Source of the DNA: Alistipes senegalensis
Lineage (GTDB): Bacteria; Bacillota; Clostridia; Oscillospirales; Ruminococcaceae
Reading direction: 5' to 3'
NCBI GenBank assembly: GCA_023665275.1
Contig: JAMPEF010000004.1
Span: 31,002 to 95,001, forward strand
Length of the DNA: 64,000 bases
A program made the translations under genes and the position numbers. The notes beneath the pieces are model-generated. The model ran no database searches. It was given only the letters and a program-made list of their open reading frames with translations, and was not told the origin of the DNA. Positions within the stretch are counted from its first letter, which is position 1, and every line of letters begins with the position of its first letter. This document shows, piece by piece, positions 43,074 to 52,819 of this stretch.

Positions 43074-43106
43074 GGGACAGGAACTTAGTTCCTGTCCTGA
43101 TTTTTT
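43074..43106 (+). terminator. Terminator of the 22.5-43 kb run, bidirectional
   Basis: The stem is GGACAGGAAC (43075-43084) with GTTCCTGTCC (43088-43097) and loop TTA, followed by TGATTTTTT. On the minus strand it is followed by CTTTTG and serves the glutaredoxin-like gene. Confidence 0.92.
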
Positions 43107-43335
43107 ACTGCATATTCTGTAATGCCATATCAACAGCTTTTTTGTCAAAACCGATAACGGTCGTATCACCGATAACGGTCACGGGAAGTGAACATTGTCC
43201 GGTAAGTTTCATAACGTGCCGTGAATTGAACGGCTCACGGGCATTGATAGTCCGGAAAGATACACCTTTTTCGTCAAGATAACGTCTCATACGTCTGCAC
43301 CATATGCAGTTTTCGGAAAAATACACTTCAACCAT
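43105..43335 (-). CDS. Glutaredoxin-like protein
   Basis: 76 residues from ATG 43335, which has GGAAAGGAG upstream; an ATG at 43362 is in frame but lacks a site. The thioredoxin fold is compact with active site CIWC (Cys10, Cys13) and the cis-proline block LPVTVIGDTTVIGFD. It resembles NrdH/glutaredoxin-3. Possible electron donor to reductases; no partner is adjacent. It lies downstream of spoIID, separated by 84 bases. Confidence 0.88.
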   Translation of the reverse strand: MVEVYFSENCIWCRRMRRYLDEKGVSFRTINAREPFNSRHVMKLTGQCSLPVTVIGDTTVIGFDKKAVDMALQNMQ

Positions 43336-43419
43336 TTTTACACTCCTTTCCTGATTTTCCATGCGGTAATCTGTAATGATATTATCGGTTTTTCAGTCCG
43401 GATTATTCAGGAAAATTAT

Positions 43420-44406
43420 TTATTTTTCTATTTTACATTCAGGATAGTAATGCGAAAGAATTTCCCTCCATGTTTTACCCTCAGATGCCATAGCGTTTGC
43501 ACCATGCTGACTCATACCGACACCATGTCCGAAACCTCTGGTAGTGATTACTGCCGTTTCGCCGTCATAATTTATTTCAAAACAGGCTGAACGTAAACCA
43601 AGTATTTCACGTATATCATTTCCGCTTACCTTGAAATCCCCCGCCATTGCAGATAATACCGTACCAGAATCTGAAACGGAAATTATTGTTATCCATGATG
43701 TAAAGTCTTCACTTAAAGTTATGCCGGAAAATTTTTCGCATAATATCTGCCGGAGCTGTTCTTTTTCATAGCGTACTTCATTCAGATATTCCGGCTCTGA
43801 GATATCATAACTGCTGTCAACCGGTACAAGATATTCAACGCTTGTACCCCATGCATTTTCTGCACTTTCGGTTTTTCCGGAAGACATGGAATGAAACGCC
43901 GCTATAACGGGTTCATCATCGTATGTTATTATGTATGGAAGTACTTCACTTACGGCATTATCTATTTTTTCATAATATTCTGCAAAGTTATCACCATAAT
44001 ATTCAATAGCCTGATTTTTTGTAAAATATCCCTGATATTTATTTGTATCGTTTGAAAAATCCGCACCGCATAGCTCCGGAGTGGGTGAGTTACGTTCCAT
44101 TATCCGCTGACGTTCTGCATACGTATGCGCCGCAACCGCCTGAGCTTTTAATGCTTCTTCTTCAAAAGTTGCCGGCATTTCGGCGCATACTGCTCCGACA
44201 ACATATGTTTTTTCATCAACTTCCGTGACTTCTCCGGTTGAGACGTCCAGAACTTTATACGGTTCACCGGTATATGATACAGTTTCCGGTGTTTCTTTTT
44301 CCGTGACAGCTCCGGCATTTCCGGAAAAAAGTACTGGTACAGCTGGAAGTATCGCTATTGAAACAGTTAAAAAAATTAATCCTGAAAAATATCTTTTCAT
44401 TTTCAC
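43420..44406 (-). CDS. spoIID: Stage II sporulation protein D (SpoIID)
   Basis: 328 residues with an N-terminal membrane anchor (about 7-28). The SpoIID/LytB domain has YVVGAVCAEMPATFEEEALKAQAVAAHTYAE and the ending GFGHGVGMSQHGANAMASEGKTWREILSHYYP. Known SpoIID is a lytic transglycosylase that thins septal peptidoglycan to drive engulfment. Together with spoIVB and dpaAB it supports full sporulation. Confidence 0.9.
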   Translation of the reverse strand: MKMKRYFSGLIFLTVSIAILPAVPVLFSGNAGAVTEKETPETVSYTGEPYKVLDVSTGEVTEVDEKTYVVGAVCAEMPATFEEEALKAQAVAAHTYAERQRIMERNSPTPELCGADFSNDTNKYQGYFTKNQAIEYYGDNFAEYYEKIDNAVSEVLPYIITYDDEPVIAAFHSMSSGKTESAENAWGTSVEYLVPVDSSYDISEPEYLNEVRYEKEQLRQILCEKFSGITLSEDFTSWITIISVSDSGTVLSAMAGDFKVSGNDIREILGLRSACFEINYDGETAVITTRGFGHGVGMSQHGANAMASEGKTWREILSHYYPECKIEK

Positions 44407-44427
44407 AGTTACCTCACACTAAAGTAT

Positions 44428-44456
44428 TTGACATAACGCCCCGTATGGTGTATAAT
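44428..44456 (+). promoter_or_regulatory. Sigma-A promoter of the citrate synthase-led operon
   Basis: TTGACA (44428-44433), 17-base spacer, TATAAT (44451-44456). It is a perfect consensus and divergent from spoIID. Confidence 0.9.
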
Positions 44457-44491
44457 TATAATATGGAAAATATTTAAGGAGTGTTGTTGAT

Positions 44492-45868
44492 ATGCCAATA
44501 ATTTCGGGTTTCAATATTAAAAATTTATGCAGTGAACTGGTAGAAAATTCCAGTATATCACCATCTCTCTATGACAAGTATCACGTCAAGAGAGGTTTAA
44601 GAAACAGTGACGGTACAGGTGTTGTTGCCGGCATCACGAATATATGTAACGTTCATGGCTATGTGCTGAATGAAGGGGAAGTTGAGGCTATCCCTGGTGA
44701 ACTTATTTACAGAGGTTATAACATCAATGACCTTGTAAACAATGTTGAAGAGGAAAACCGGTTCGGCTATGAAGAAACTGTCTTCCTGCTCCTGTTCGGA
44801 CACCTTCCGACAGAAAAGGAACTTTCACAGTTCAATGCATATGTTTCATTAAGGCGTGACCTTCCAAGTGGTTTTGTTGAAGACATGATACTTAAAGCGC
44901 CATCAAAAAACATAATGAATAAACTTTCACGGTCAGTACTTGCACTTTATTCATATGACGACGAGTGCGAAAACAAAAGCCTTGAAACTGAAATGCGTAC
45001 AGCTATAGGACTTATGGCAAAACTTCCCGTCATAATGACGGCTGCTTATCAGGTAAAAAGGCGTGTATTTGATAATCAAAGTATGATTATGCACCCCATA
45101 AACTATGAAGAAAATACAGCACAGTGTATATTATCGCTTCTCCGTCCGGACAGGCAGTACACTGACGACGAGGCTAAAATGCTTGACCGTCTGCTTATGT
45201 TGCAGGCTGAACACGGTGGCGGTAACAACTCCACATTTACGTGCCGTGTTCTTACGTCTTCGGGAACTGACCCATATGCTGCTTATTCTTCCGCTATAAG
45301 TGCGCTGAAAGGTTTCCGACACGGCGGTGCAAATATACAGGTTATCAATATGCTTGATAATTTCAAGGCAAATATAAAGAACTGGAATGACGAGGGTGAA
45401 GTTGCCGACTATATGCGCAAAACTATCCGCAAGGAAACGAATGACGGTTCAGGTCTTATTTATGGTATGGGTCATGCGGTATATACAATTTCTGACCCAC
45501 GTGCAGTAATTCTCAAGAAAAAAGCCTTTGAACTCGCTAAAGGCAAGGAAATTGAAGCTGAATTCCGTCTCCTTGAAACTATTGAACGTCTTACACCGGA
45601 GATTTTCGCCGAAATGAAAGGCAATACTAAGGCAATGTGCGCTAACGTTGATATGTATTCCGGTCTTGTATACAGAATGTTAGACATTCCGGACGAACTC
45701 TTTACACCGCTTTTTGCAGTTGCAAGAATGGCTGGCTGGTCTGCACACCGTATGGAAGAAATCATAACCGGTAAAAGAATTATCCGTCCTGCATACAAGG
45801 CTATTGCAAAGGAAAAAAAATACGTGAAATTATCCGAAAGGGAATCCGCATATAAACAGGAAATATGA
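44492..45868 (+). CDS. Citrate synthase
   Basis: 458 residues, about 70 longer than short bacterial forms because of an N-terminal extension. The catalytic His/His/Asp lie in QAEHGGGNNST, KGFRHGGAN and VYTISDPRA. YRGYNINDL and GMGHAVY are conserved. It condenses oxaloacetate and acetyl-CoA. No aconitase or isocitrate dehydrogenase gene is adjacent. AAGGAG lies before the ATG. The stop overlaps the next gene (ATGA). Confidence 0.95.
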   Translation: MPIISGFNIKNLCSELVENSSISPSLYDKYHVKRGLRNSDGTGVVAGITNICNVHGYVLNEGEVEAIPGELIYRGYNINDLVNNVEEENRFGYEETVFLLLFGHLPTEKELSQFNAYVSLRRDLPSGFVEDMILKAPSKNIMNKLSRSVLALYSYDDECENKSLETEMRTAIGLMAKLPVIMTAAYQVKRRVFDNQSMIMHPINYEENTAQCILSLLRPDRQYTDDEAKMLDRLLMLQAEHGGGNNSTFTCRVLTSSGTDPYAAYSSAISALKGFRHGGANIQVINMLDNFKANIKNWNDEGEVADYMRKTIRKETNDGSGLIYGMGHAVYTISDPRAVILKKKAFELAKGKEIEAEFRLLETIERLTPEIFAEMKGNTKAMCANVDMYSGLVYRMLDIPDELFTPLFAVARMAGWSAHRMEEIITGKRIIRPAYKAIAKEKKYVKLSERESAYKQEI

Positions 45869-47175
45869 AAATTCTTGAATTACTTGTTATTCCTGTGGTA
45901 CTTCTTCTTACGGGCTGTGCGTTCAGTTCAAGTATAGATAATCTTATGTCACCGCCAAAACTAAGCGTCGAACAGGAGCAGGTTTACAGTGCGCTTACGG
46001 ACGCCACAGGTACTTCAATAAGTCTTAAATATCCCAAATCGGGAAAATATCTGTCTGCTTTCATAGTCGAGGATATTGACAGCGACGGTGAAAGTGAAGC
46101 TGTTGTTTTCTATGAAAAAAACAGCATAGCACTTGAAGAAAATACTTTGAGGATAAATATTCTTGACCGTTCCGACGGTAAATGGCGTTCTGTCTGTGAT
46201 ACTCCGGCGAAAGGCGCTGAAATAGAAAAAGTAATGATTTCCAAACTGGGTTCTAATGACCGTACAAATCTTATTATCGGCAGCAGCCTGATAAACCGTT
46301 CAGAAAAAAACGTCTCAATATATAATTATGCCGACGGTAACATAGAAGAAACTTTTTCGGAATCGTATTCATTTATAGATGTCACTGACCTTGACGGCGA
46401 CGAGGAAAACGAATTTTTATTATTATCGGGGGCGACGTCGGGAAGTACCGCAACAGTTGAGACATTCCGGCTGAAAGAAGATGGACTTTACTACAGATAC
46501 AGCTGCAATTTAAGCGGAAATTTTACAGAGTTTGATAATTTAAGTTACGGAAAAATCGACGATGAACGCACCGGACTTTATATAGATGCCGTTACGGGTA
46601 CAGGGCTTATCCAAACGGATATTATTTATATGGACGACAACAGTCTTAAAAAAGTATTTTCCACGGCGGACGAATCTTCATTTACAGTGAGACCGACAGG
46701 GTGTACTTCTTTTGATATTGACGGTGACGGCGTTCCGGAAATACCCGTACAGAAGATTTCATTAGGTTATGAAGAAGTTTCCGAAAGTGAACAGATTAAA
46801 ATAACAGAGTGGTTTTTTGTCGGGAAAAACAGCAGACTTCAAAAAAAATATACTTCATACTATGATATAAACGACGGTTATATATTTGTCTTTCCGGAAA
46901 AATGGGAAAATCATGTCACAATAAAACATGATTTCATAAATGATGAAATAGTTTTCTGTTCCTATGAAAACGGACAGACAGGCAGGGAATTATTAAGGCT
47001 TTATTTTTCTGCTGATACTCCATCGCTGGAGGACAGAATTTCAAACGGCTATATGCTCCTGAAAACAAAAGGCGATTCCGCATATCTTGCATATATACCT
47101 TTTCAGGACGACAGCACCGACGGTCTTTCAGTCACAGAGGGCGATGTTGCTGTAGGGTTCAGGTGCAGAGAGTAA
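45865..47175 (+). CDS. Lipoprotein upstream of a two-component system
   Basis: 436 residues, lipobox LLTGC (Cys18). The mature part has repeated acidic beta motifs that look like FG-GAP/VCBS calcium-like loops: VEDIDSDGESEAVVF, VTDLDGDEENEFLL and FDIDGDGVPEIPV. This suggests a beta-propeller exposed outside the membrane. It sits 23 bases before the response regulator gene and may feed a signal to the kinase; the link is inference from position. Confidence 0.75.
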   Translation: MKILELLVIPVVLLLTGCAFSSSIDNLMSPPKLSVEQEQVYSALTDATGTSISLKYPKSGKYLSAFIVEDIDSDGESEAVVFYEKNSIALEENTLRINILDRSDGKWRSVCDTPAKGAEIEKVMISKLGSNDRTNLIIGSSLINRSEKNVSIYNYADGNIEETFSESYSFIDVTDLDGDEENEFLLLSGATSGSTATVETFRLKEDGLYYRYSCNLSGNFTEFDNLSYGKIDDERTGLYIDAVTGTGLIQTDIIYMDDNSLKKVFSTADESSFTVRPTGCTSFDIDGDGVPEIPVQKISLGYEEVSESEQIKITEWFFVGKNSRLQKKYTSYYDINDGYIFVFPEKWENHVTIKHDFINDEIVFCSYENGQTGRELLRLYFSADTPSLEDRISNGYMLLKTKGDSAYLAYIPFQDDSTDGLSVTEGDVAVGFRCRE

Positions 47176-47198
47176 TTTATAAAAGGAGCTGAAAATTT

Positions 47199-47900
47199 TT
47201 GAAACGTATACTTATATGTGAAGACGAGGCAACTATTCGTGAATTTGTTGTGATAAATCTTGAAAGAGCAGGCTATCAGGTCGTTGATGTTGACTGCGGT
47301 GAGGCGGCACTTAAAACATTTGAAATGGAACACGGCAATTTTGATATAGTTCTTCTTGATATAATGATGCCAGGTATAGACGGATTCACGGTTTGTAAAA
47401 AAATCCGTGAAAAAAGTTCCACGATAGGAATTATCATGCTTACGGCACGTACACAGGAAATGGATAAGGTAAGCGGTCTGATGATTGGTGCGGACGACTA
47501 TATAACTAAACCTTTTTCACCGTCGGAACTTACCGCAAGAGTTGACGCTATTTACAGACGTGTATGTATGAGCTTTATAAAAAATGAAAAGCAGTCTGTT
47601 ATTGAATCAGGACCGTTTTCACTGAACCTTAAAAGCCGTACAGTGACTAAAAACGGTGTTCCGATTGAACTTACACAAGTTGAATATCAGATACTTGAAT
47701 TTTTCATGAACAATAAAAATACTGCCCTTGACCGTGCAAGCATATTAAATCATATATGGGGTGAGAGTTATTACGGCGACGACAAAATAGTTGACGTAAA
47801 CATAAGAAGAATACGCATGAAAATTGAAGAAGAACCCTCAAGCCCTAAATATATAATTACTATATGGGGTTACGGCTATAAATGGAATGATACACAATAA
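47199..47900 (+). CDS. OmpR/PhoB-family response regulator
   Basis: 233 residues, TTG start with AAAGGAG. The receiver domain has Asp54 (LLDIMMPG) as phospho-site, with acidic pocket in CEDE and Lys in DYITKPF. The C-terminal winged helix (about 135-230) has LTQVEYQILEFFMNN and VDVNIRRIRMKIE. It is coupled to the kinase gene by a one-base overlap. Confidence 0.93.
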   Translation: MKRILICEDEATIREFVVINLERAGYQVVDVDCGEAALKTFEMEHGNFDIVLLDIMMPGIDGFTVCKKIREKSSTIGIIMLTARTQEMDKVSGLMIGADDYITKPFSPSELTARVDAIYRRVCMSFIKNEKQSVIESGPFSLNLKSRTVTKNGVPIELTQVEYQILEFFMNNKNTALDRASILNHIWGESYYGDDKIVDVNIRRIRMKIEEEPSSPKYIITIWGYGYKWNDTQ

Positions 47901-49303
47901 TGGCTAAAAAAAGTATAACTAAACGCTGGATTGTAAATAATTTAGGCGTTGTAGTACTAGTATTGTTTATGATTGACCTTGCATTCATATATGCAATACA
48001 AAGTTATTTCTATAGTTCAGCCCGTCAATATCTTTTATCAAAAATAAATGCTGTTACAAGCGTCCTGAGTGTATACTCACAGGACAATGCGGCGAATTTT
48101 TCCGCTGAAATGCGCAATATGCTTGAAACTTTCAACGAAAAGGACAAAATAGAACTTATGGCTATAAACTCAAAAGGTCGTGTAGTTCTGACATCTTCCG
48201 GCTTCTCACCGGATGGAAATTTACTTATGCCCGATTATGAACAGGCTATGTCTTCCGGTGAGGGTTATTACGTCGGGGAAATGCCCAGCGGTGAAAAAAT
48301 TATGGCTGTCTCCGTACCGGTGAACTCTTTCAGCAGTGAATACAGTTCCGTGCGCATGGTAACATCTCTCACGGATATTGACCTCAATATAAAAACAAGT
48401 GCCATTGCAATAACGATAGTATGCTTTGCAATTATATTTGTGGTAATAATAACAGGGCTTTATTTTGCCGGCTCTATAGTAAAGCCAATACGGCAGATAA
48501 GTGGTATAGCACGAAAAATAGCTATAGGAGATTTCACCGTGCGTATAAACAACAACAGCAACGACGAAATAGGCGATTTATGTATGGCAATAAATCATAT
48601 GGCGGACGAACTTTCAAACGCTGAGGCTATGAAAAATGAATTTATATCATCTGTCTCTCACGAACTCCGTACACCTCTCACTGCTATAAAGGGCTGGGCA
48701 GAAACTCTTATGCTTGATAGTGAATCAAATCCCGATACCGTCCGTAAGGGTGTGGGTGTTATCGTCAATGAAACTGAAAGGCTTTCACAGATGGTGGAAG
48801 AACTCCTTGACTTTTCACGTATGCAGAGCGGACATTTTACATTACAGAAAGAAAATATGGATATACTTGCTGAACTCGGTGACGCTGTATGGATTTACAG
48901 CGACAAGGCACGTCGGGAAAATATGAAAATAATCTATAATGACCCTGAAATGCTGCCGTTTGTTTTCGGCGACAAAAACCGCATACGACAGGTTTTTATA
49001 AACATCATTGATAATGCCGTGAAATATTCTTCTGCCGGCGATACAATCACAATAAACGCCACCGAATCGGACGGGAAAATTATAGTTACTGTATCTGATA
49101 CGGGTTGTGGTATAAAAGAATCTGATTTAGCAAAAGTAAAAACTAAGTTCTATAAGGCTAATCATACCAGACGTGGTTCAGGTATAGGGCTTGCGGTTGC
49201 AGATGAAATTATTGCCATGCATAAGGGAACTATGGATATTTCAAGTAAAGGTGAGGGCAAGGGTACAACTGTTACTATTGTACTTCCGGCAAAAACACAA
49301 TAG
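47900..49303 (+). CDS. Sensor histidine kinase (PhoR/WalK-like)
   Basis: 467 residues. Membrane helices are at about 13-33 and 168-190, flanking an extracytoplasmic sensor domain of about 130 residues. HAMP spans 191-243. HisKA has the phosphoacceptor His254 in SSVSHELRTPLTAIKG. The ATPase domain has N-, G1- and G2-boxes (NIIDNAVKYS, VSDTGCGI, GSGIGLAVADEI). It phosphorylates the adjacent regulator. The signal is unknown. Confidence 0.93.
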   Translation: MAKKSITKRWIVNNLGVVVLVLFMIDLAFIYAIQSYFYSSARQYLLSKINAVTSVLSVYSQDNAANFSAEMRNMLETFNEKDKIELMAINSKGRVVLTSSGFSPDGNLLMPDYEQAMSSGEGYYVGEMPSGEKIMAVSVPVNSFSSEYSSVRMVTSLTDIDLNIKTSAIAITIVCFAIIFVVIITGLYFAGSIVKPIRQISGIARKIAIGDFTVRINNNSNDEIGDLCMAINHMADELSNAEAMKNEFISSVSHELRTPLTAIKGWAETLMLDSESNPDTVRKGVGVIVNETERLSQMVEELLDFSRMQSGHFTLQKENMDILAELGDAVWIYSDKARRENMKIIYNDPEMLPFVFGDKNRIRQVFINIIDNAVKYSSAGDTITINATESDGKIIVTVSDTGCGIKESDLAKVKTKFYKANHTRRGSGIGLAVADEIIAMHKGTMDISSKGEGKGTTVTIVLPAKTQ

Positions 49304-49317
49304 GAGATATTTAATTT

Positions 49318-50238
49318 ATGGGAAAAAATCAATCCAATGAAAAATTCAAGTCAAAAATAGGCGGACAGGCTCTTATTGAGGGCATAATGATGTTAGGTCC
49401 TAATAAAGGTGCTATGGCTTGCCGTCTGCCCGACGGCTCTATAGACCTTGAAACATGGGAGGAAAATAACGGGAAAAATGCTCCGTGGTATAAAAAAACT
49501 CCGCTTGTAAGGGGCTGTGTGAATTTTATCGAATCCATGATAAGAGGATATAAATATATGATGAAATCTGCCGAAAAACAGCTTACTGAAGAGGAAAAAG
49601 CAGAAGAAGAAAAATCCGGAATATTCGATGTGGTTATGTATATAGGAATGTTTATCGGAATAATTATGGCTGTGGGACTTTTCATGTTTCTGCCTAAATG
49701 GATAGTGGGTCTTTTTTCCGGCATAGCCGAAAAAAGAATAATACGCTCCATACTTGAGGGCATTGTAAAAATAGCTGTATTTGTCGCATATATGGCACTT
49801 GTAAGCCTTATGAAAGACATTCGACGACAATATGAATATCACGGTGCAGAACATAAAACGATAGCTTGTCATGAAGCAGAGTTACCACTTACTATAGAGA
49901 ACGTCCGTAAACAGTCACGCTTTCACAAGAGGTGCGGAACAAGTTTTATATTTATAGTACTTATAATAAGTATACTGGTTATGTGCCTTGTACCGTTCAC
50001 TGTCACGTGGCAGAGAGTAGTGGCATCATTGGTGCTGCTGCCGCTTATAGTGGGTATATCCTATGAATGTATAAGACTTGCGGGAAATCATGATAATTTG
50101 TTTACAAGAATATTATCCGCTCCCGGACTTGCCATGCAGAGAATAACTACCCGTGAACCCGATGACAGTATGATTGAAATTGCAATAACAGCTCTGAAAG
50201 AATGCATTCCGGAAGATAAATCGGAGGACAGATGGTGA
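49318..50238 (+). CDS. yqhQ: DUF1385 membrane protein YqhQ
   Basis: 306 residues. The N-terminal IGGQALIEGIMMLGP is the DUF1385 signature; four membrane helices follow (about 105-130, 140-160, 210-235, 245-265). EYHGAEHKTIACHEA and RFHKRCGTSF carry conserved His and Cys residues. The family is common beside prmC and prfA in Firmicutes; its function is not settled. It overlaps prmC by seven bases. Confidence 0.9.
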   Translation: MGKNQSNEKFKSKIGGQALIEGIMMLGPNKGAMACRLPDGSIDLETWEENNGKNAPWYKKTPLVRGCVNFIESMIRGYKYMMKSAEKQLTEEEKAEEEKSGIFDVVMYIGMFIGIIMAVGLFMFLPKWIVGLFSGIAEKRIIRSILEGIVKIAVFVAYMALVSLMKDIRRQYEYHGAEHKTIACHEAELPLTIENVRKQSRFHKRCGTSFIFIVLIISILVMCLVPFTVTWQRVVASLVLLPLIVGISYECIRLAGNHDNLFTRILSAPGLAMQRITTREPDDSMIEIAITALKECIPEDKSEDRW

Positions 50239-51044
50239 ATAATGATTTTTTCCGTGAATGTGTTTCCATTATGGCGGAAAACGGTATAGAATCCGCATAT
50301 TTTGATACTAAATGTATCTTTGAAGATTTTCCAGACGTCAGCCGTGAAAAAATTCTTGATATGGTGAAAAGACGTTCTGCCGGCTATCCGTTGCAGTATA
50401 TTCTTGGTATGTGGGAATTTTACGGCTATAAAATGATGGTCAATGAAAATGTACTTATACCACGTCCGGAAACTGAATTACTTATTGAAAACGTAATCAG
50501 TTTATGCAGAAAAAATAATATAACCCGTCCGGTAATAGCTGATTTATGCTCCGGAAGCGGTTGTATAGCGGTTGCTTTAAGTAAGGAGATAACCGGTTCA
50601 CAGGTCAGTGCGGTTGAAATTTCTGAAAAGGCAGTGGAAACAATCCGGAAAAATGCGGAAATGAACAACTCAGATATTGAGATATTCTGTGCGGACGTCC
50701 TAAAAAAAGAAACTGCTGAAAAATTTTCCGGACTTGATATAATAGTTGCAAATCCGCCGTATCTAACATCGGAGGAAATGCAGGACTTACAGAAAGAAGT
50801 AACTTTTGAACCGGAAATGGCACTTTTTGGTGGTTCGGACGGTTTGGACTTTTACCGGAAAATACTTCCGATATGGAAAAACTCTCTTAAAAACGGCGGC
50901 TACATAATGTTTGAATTTGGTGACAATCAGCATGAAGAAGTTGGAAATATATTAAAACATAATAATTTTAAAAATATAACATTCAGCCGTGACTTACAGA
51001 AAATTATCAGGTCAGTGACGGCACAGAAACAGGAGGATTTATAA
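50232..51044 (+). CDS. prmC: Peptide chain release factor N5-glutamine methyltransferase PrmC
   Basis: 270 residues. The SAM-binding block is [18 protein letters not shown], and the catalytic NPPY motif is in [11 protein letters not shown]. It methylates the Gln of the GGQ motif in release factors, including the prfB product encoded in this window. GGAGG lies close before ATG 50232. Its stop overlaps the recA start. Confidence 0.95.
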   Translation: MVNNDFFRECVSIMAENGIESAYFDTKCIFEDFPDVSREKILDMVKRRSAGYPLQYILGMWEFYGYKMMVNENVLIPRPETELLIENVISLCRKNNITRPVIADLCSGSGCIAVALSKEITGSQVSAVEISEKAVETIRKNAEMNNSDIEIFCADVLKKETAEKFSGLDIIVANPPYLTSEEMQDLQKEVTFEPEMALFGGSDGLDFYRKILPIWKNSLKNGGYIMFEFGDNQHEEVGNILKHNNFKNITFSRDLQKIIRSVTAQKQEDL

Positions 51045-52189
51045 TGGCTAAAAAGGAACTTGCAAAAAAAACACCGGTTGTACGTAATGCAACAAAAGAT
51101 GACAAAAAACTTGCACTTGAAAGTGCATTGAAGCAGATTGAAAAGAAATACGGAGCAGGTGCTATAATGCGTCTCGGACAGACTGAAACCCTTAATGTCG
51201 ACGCTATCCCTACAGGCTCTATGCGTCTTGATATGGCACTGGGTATAGGTGGTGTGCCTAAGGGACGTATTGTTGAAATTTATGGTCCTGAAAGTTCCGG
51301 TAAAACTACCGTTGCACTTTCCGTAATCTCACAGGCACAGAAACTTGGTGGTGAGGCTGCTTTTATCGACGTTGAACATGCCCTTGACCCTAATTATGCT
51401 AAGGCACTCGGTGTAAATACAGATGATTTGCTTGTTTCACAGCCCGACAGTGGTGAGCAGGCTCTTGAAATCGCTGAAGCCCTTATACGTTCCGGTGCTA
51501 TTGATGTAATCGTTATCGACTCAATAGCCGCTATGACTACTCGTGCGGAAATTGATGGCGATATGGGTGATTTGCACGTGGGACAGCTTGCAAGACTTAT
51601 GTCACAGGCTATGCGGAAACTCACCGGTGCTATATCGAAATCCAATTGTGTAGCTATTTTTATTAATCAGATTCGTGAAAAAATAGGCGTCATGTATGGT
51701 AATCCCGAAACTACCCCCGGTGGACGTGCATTGAAATTCTATGCTTCTGTACGTATTGAAGTAAGAAAGGGCGAAGTTATCAAGAATAACGGTGAAATTG
51801 TTGGAGCGTCCACACGCTGTAAGGTTGTAAAAAATAAAGTCGCTCCGCCGTTCAAGGAGGCTACTTTTGATATGATGTATGGTCAGGGAATCTCCCGTGT
51901 TGGTGAAGTCCTTGATATAGCCGTTGAACTTGATATAATCAAAAAAGGTGGTTCATGGTTCAGCTATAATGACCAGAAACTCGGTCAGGGTCGTGACAAT
52001 GTAAAGGAATTACTTAAAAATAATCCTGAACTTATGAAAGAAGTTGAAGAAAAAATATTAGCACGTCAGGAAGAAATAAAAAATTCTGTCAATAATTCCG
52101 AAAATCCTGAAGATGTTTCCGATAACATTGAAGAAATAATCGACGATATGGAAGAAGATTTTGAAGAGTTCACACCCGCTGAAGAATAA
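51044..52189 (+). CDS. recA: Recombinase RecA
   Basis: 381 residues. Walker A is GPESSGKTT, Walker [11 protein letters not shown], and the loop motifs [20 protein letters not shown] and [26 protein letters not shown] are intact. The acidic C-terminal tail is long. It catalyses strand exchange and LexA self-cleavage. There is no recognisable separate promoter; it is fused by overlaps into the prmC-recA-recX chain. No SOS box was recognised in front. Confidence 0.97.
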   Translation: MAKKELAKKTPVVRNATKDDKKLALESALKQIEKKYGAGAIMRLGQTETLNVDAIPTGSMRLDMALGIGGVPKGRIVEIYGPESSGKTTVALSVISQAQKLGGEAAFIDVEHALDPNYAKALGVNTDDLLVSQPDSGEQALEIAEALIRSGAIDVIVIDSIAAMTTRAEIDGDMGDLHVGQLARLMSQAMRKLTGAISKSNCVAIFINQIREKIGVMYGNPETTPGGRALKFYASVRIEVRKGEVIKNNGEIVGASTRCKVVKNKVAPPFKEATFDMMYGQGISRVGEVLDIAVELDIIKKGGSWFSYNDQKLGQGRDNVKELLKNNPELMKEVEEKILARQEEIKNSVNNSENPEDVSDNIEEIIDDMEEDFEEFTPAEE

Positions 52190-52815
52190 TGAAAATAACT
52201 TCTGTAAAAGTTTACAAGGGTACTACCTTTGAAGTGGAGATAGACAATGAAAAAAAAATCTATCTCCACGCCGATATAATAGCGGATTTCAGGGTGCGTG
52301 AGGGCATGGAGCTTGAACGCACTGAACTCCGTAAAATAATTTATGCCTCAAATTTCCGCCGTGCTTATCAGTATGCGCTTTACTGTCTTGATTATCGGGA
52401 CTATTCGACTAAGGAAATGCGTGATAAACTTATCAAGTCATATAAGAATGAAAATTTATGTCAGGCTGTCGTTAAAAAACTTGAGGAATGCGGAATTATC
52501 AGTGATGAACGTTATGCCGAAAAACTGGCACGACGATTTGTTGAGGGAAAAAAATACGGTCTGAAACGTGCAAAGCGTGAAATAATGCTTAAGGGCATAG
52601 GCGAATACCTTGCGGAAGACGCTTTACAGATTTATGCGGAAAAATTTCCGGAAAATATCGCCGTTTTATTAAGGACAAAATATGCTGGTCTGCTTACGGA
52701 CAGGAAAGACAGAAAATCAATAGAAAAAGTCAAAAGCTCACTTGTGAGATATGGTTACAGCTATGATGAAATAAATCATTCTGTAAGTGAATACCTTGAT
52801 TGTCAGGAGGATTAA
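52189..52815 (+). CDS. recX: Regulatory protein RecX
   Basis: 208 residues. The three-helix repeats typical of RecX are visible: ALYCLDYRDYSTKEMRDKL, VVKKLEECGIISDERYAEK, and YGLKRAKREIMLKGI. It modulates RecA filaments. Its start overlaps the recA stop by one base, so both come from one message. Confidence 0.92.
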   Translation: MKITSVKVYKGTTFEVEIDNEKKIYLHADIIADFRVREGMELERTELRKIIYASNFRRAYQYALYCLDYRDYSTKEMRDKLIKSYKNENLCQAVVKKLEECGIISDERYAEKLARRFVEGKKYGLKRAKREIMLKGIGEYLAEDALQIYAEKFPENIAVLLRTKYAGLLTDRKDRKSIEKVKSSLVRYGYSYDEINHSVSEYLDCQED

Positions 52816-52819
52816 TAAT

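Noticed and set aside
49329-49872. Two long minus-strand frames in the yqhQ gene
   Set aside because: yqhQ is clearly coding on plus with conserved motifs; the antisense frames are low-complexity shadows.
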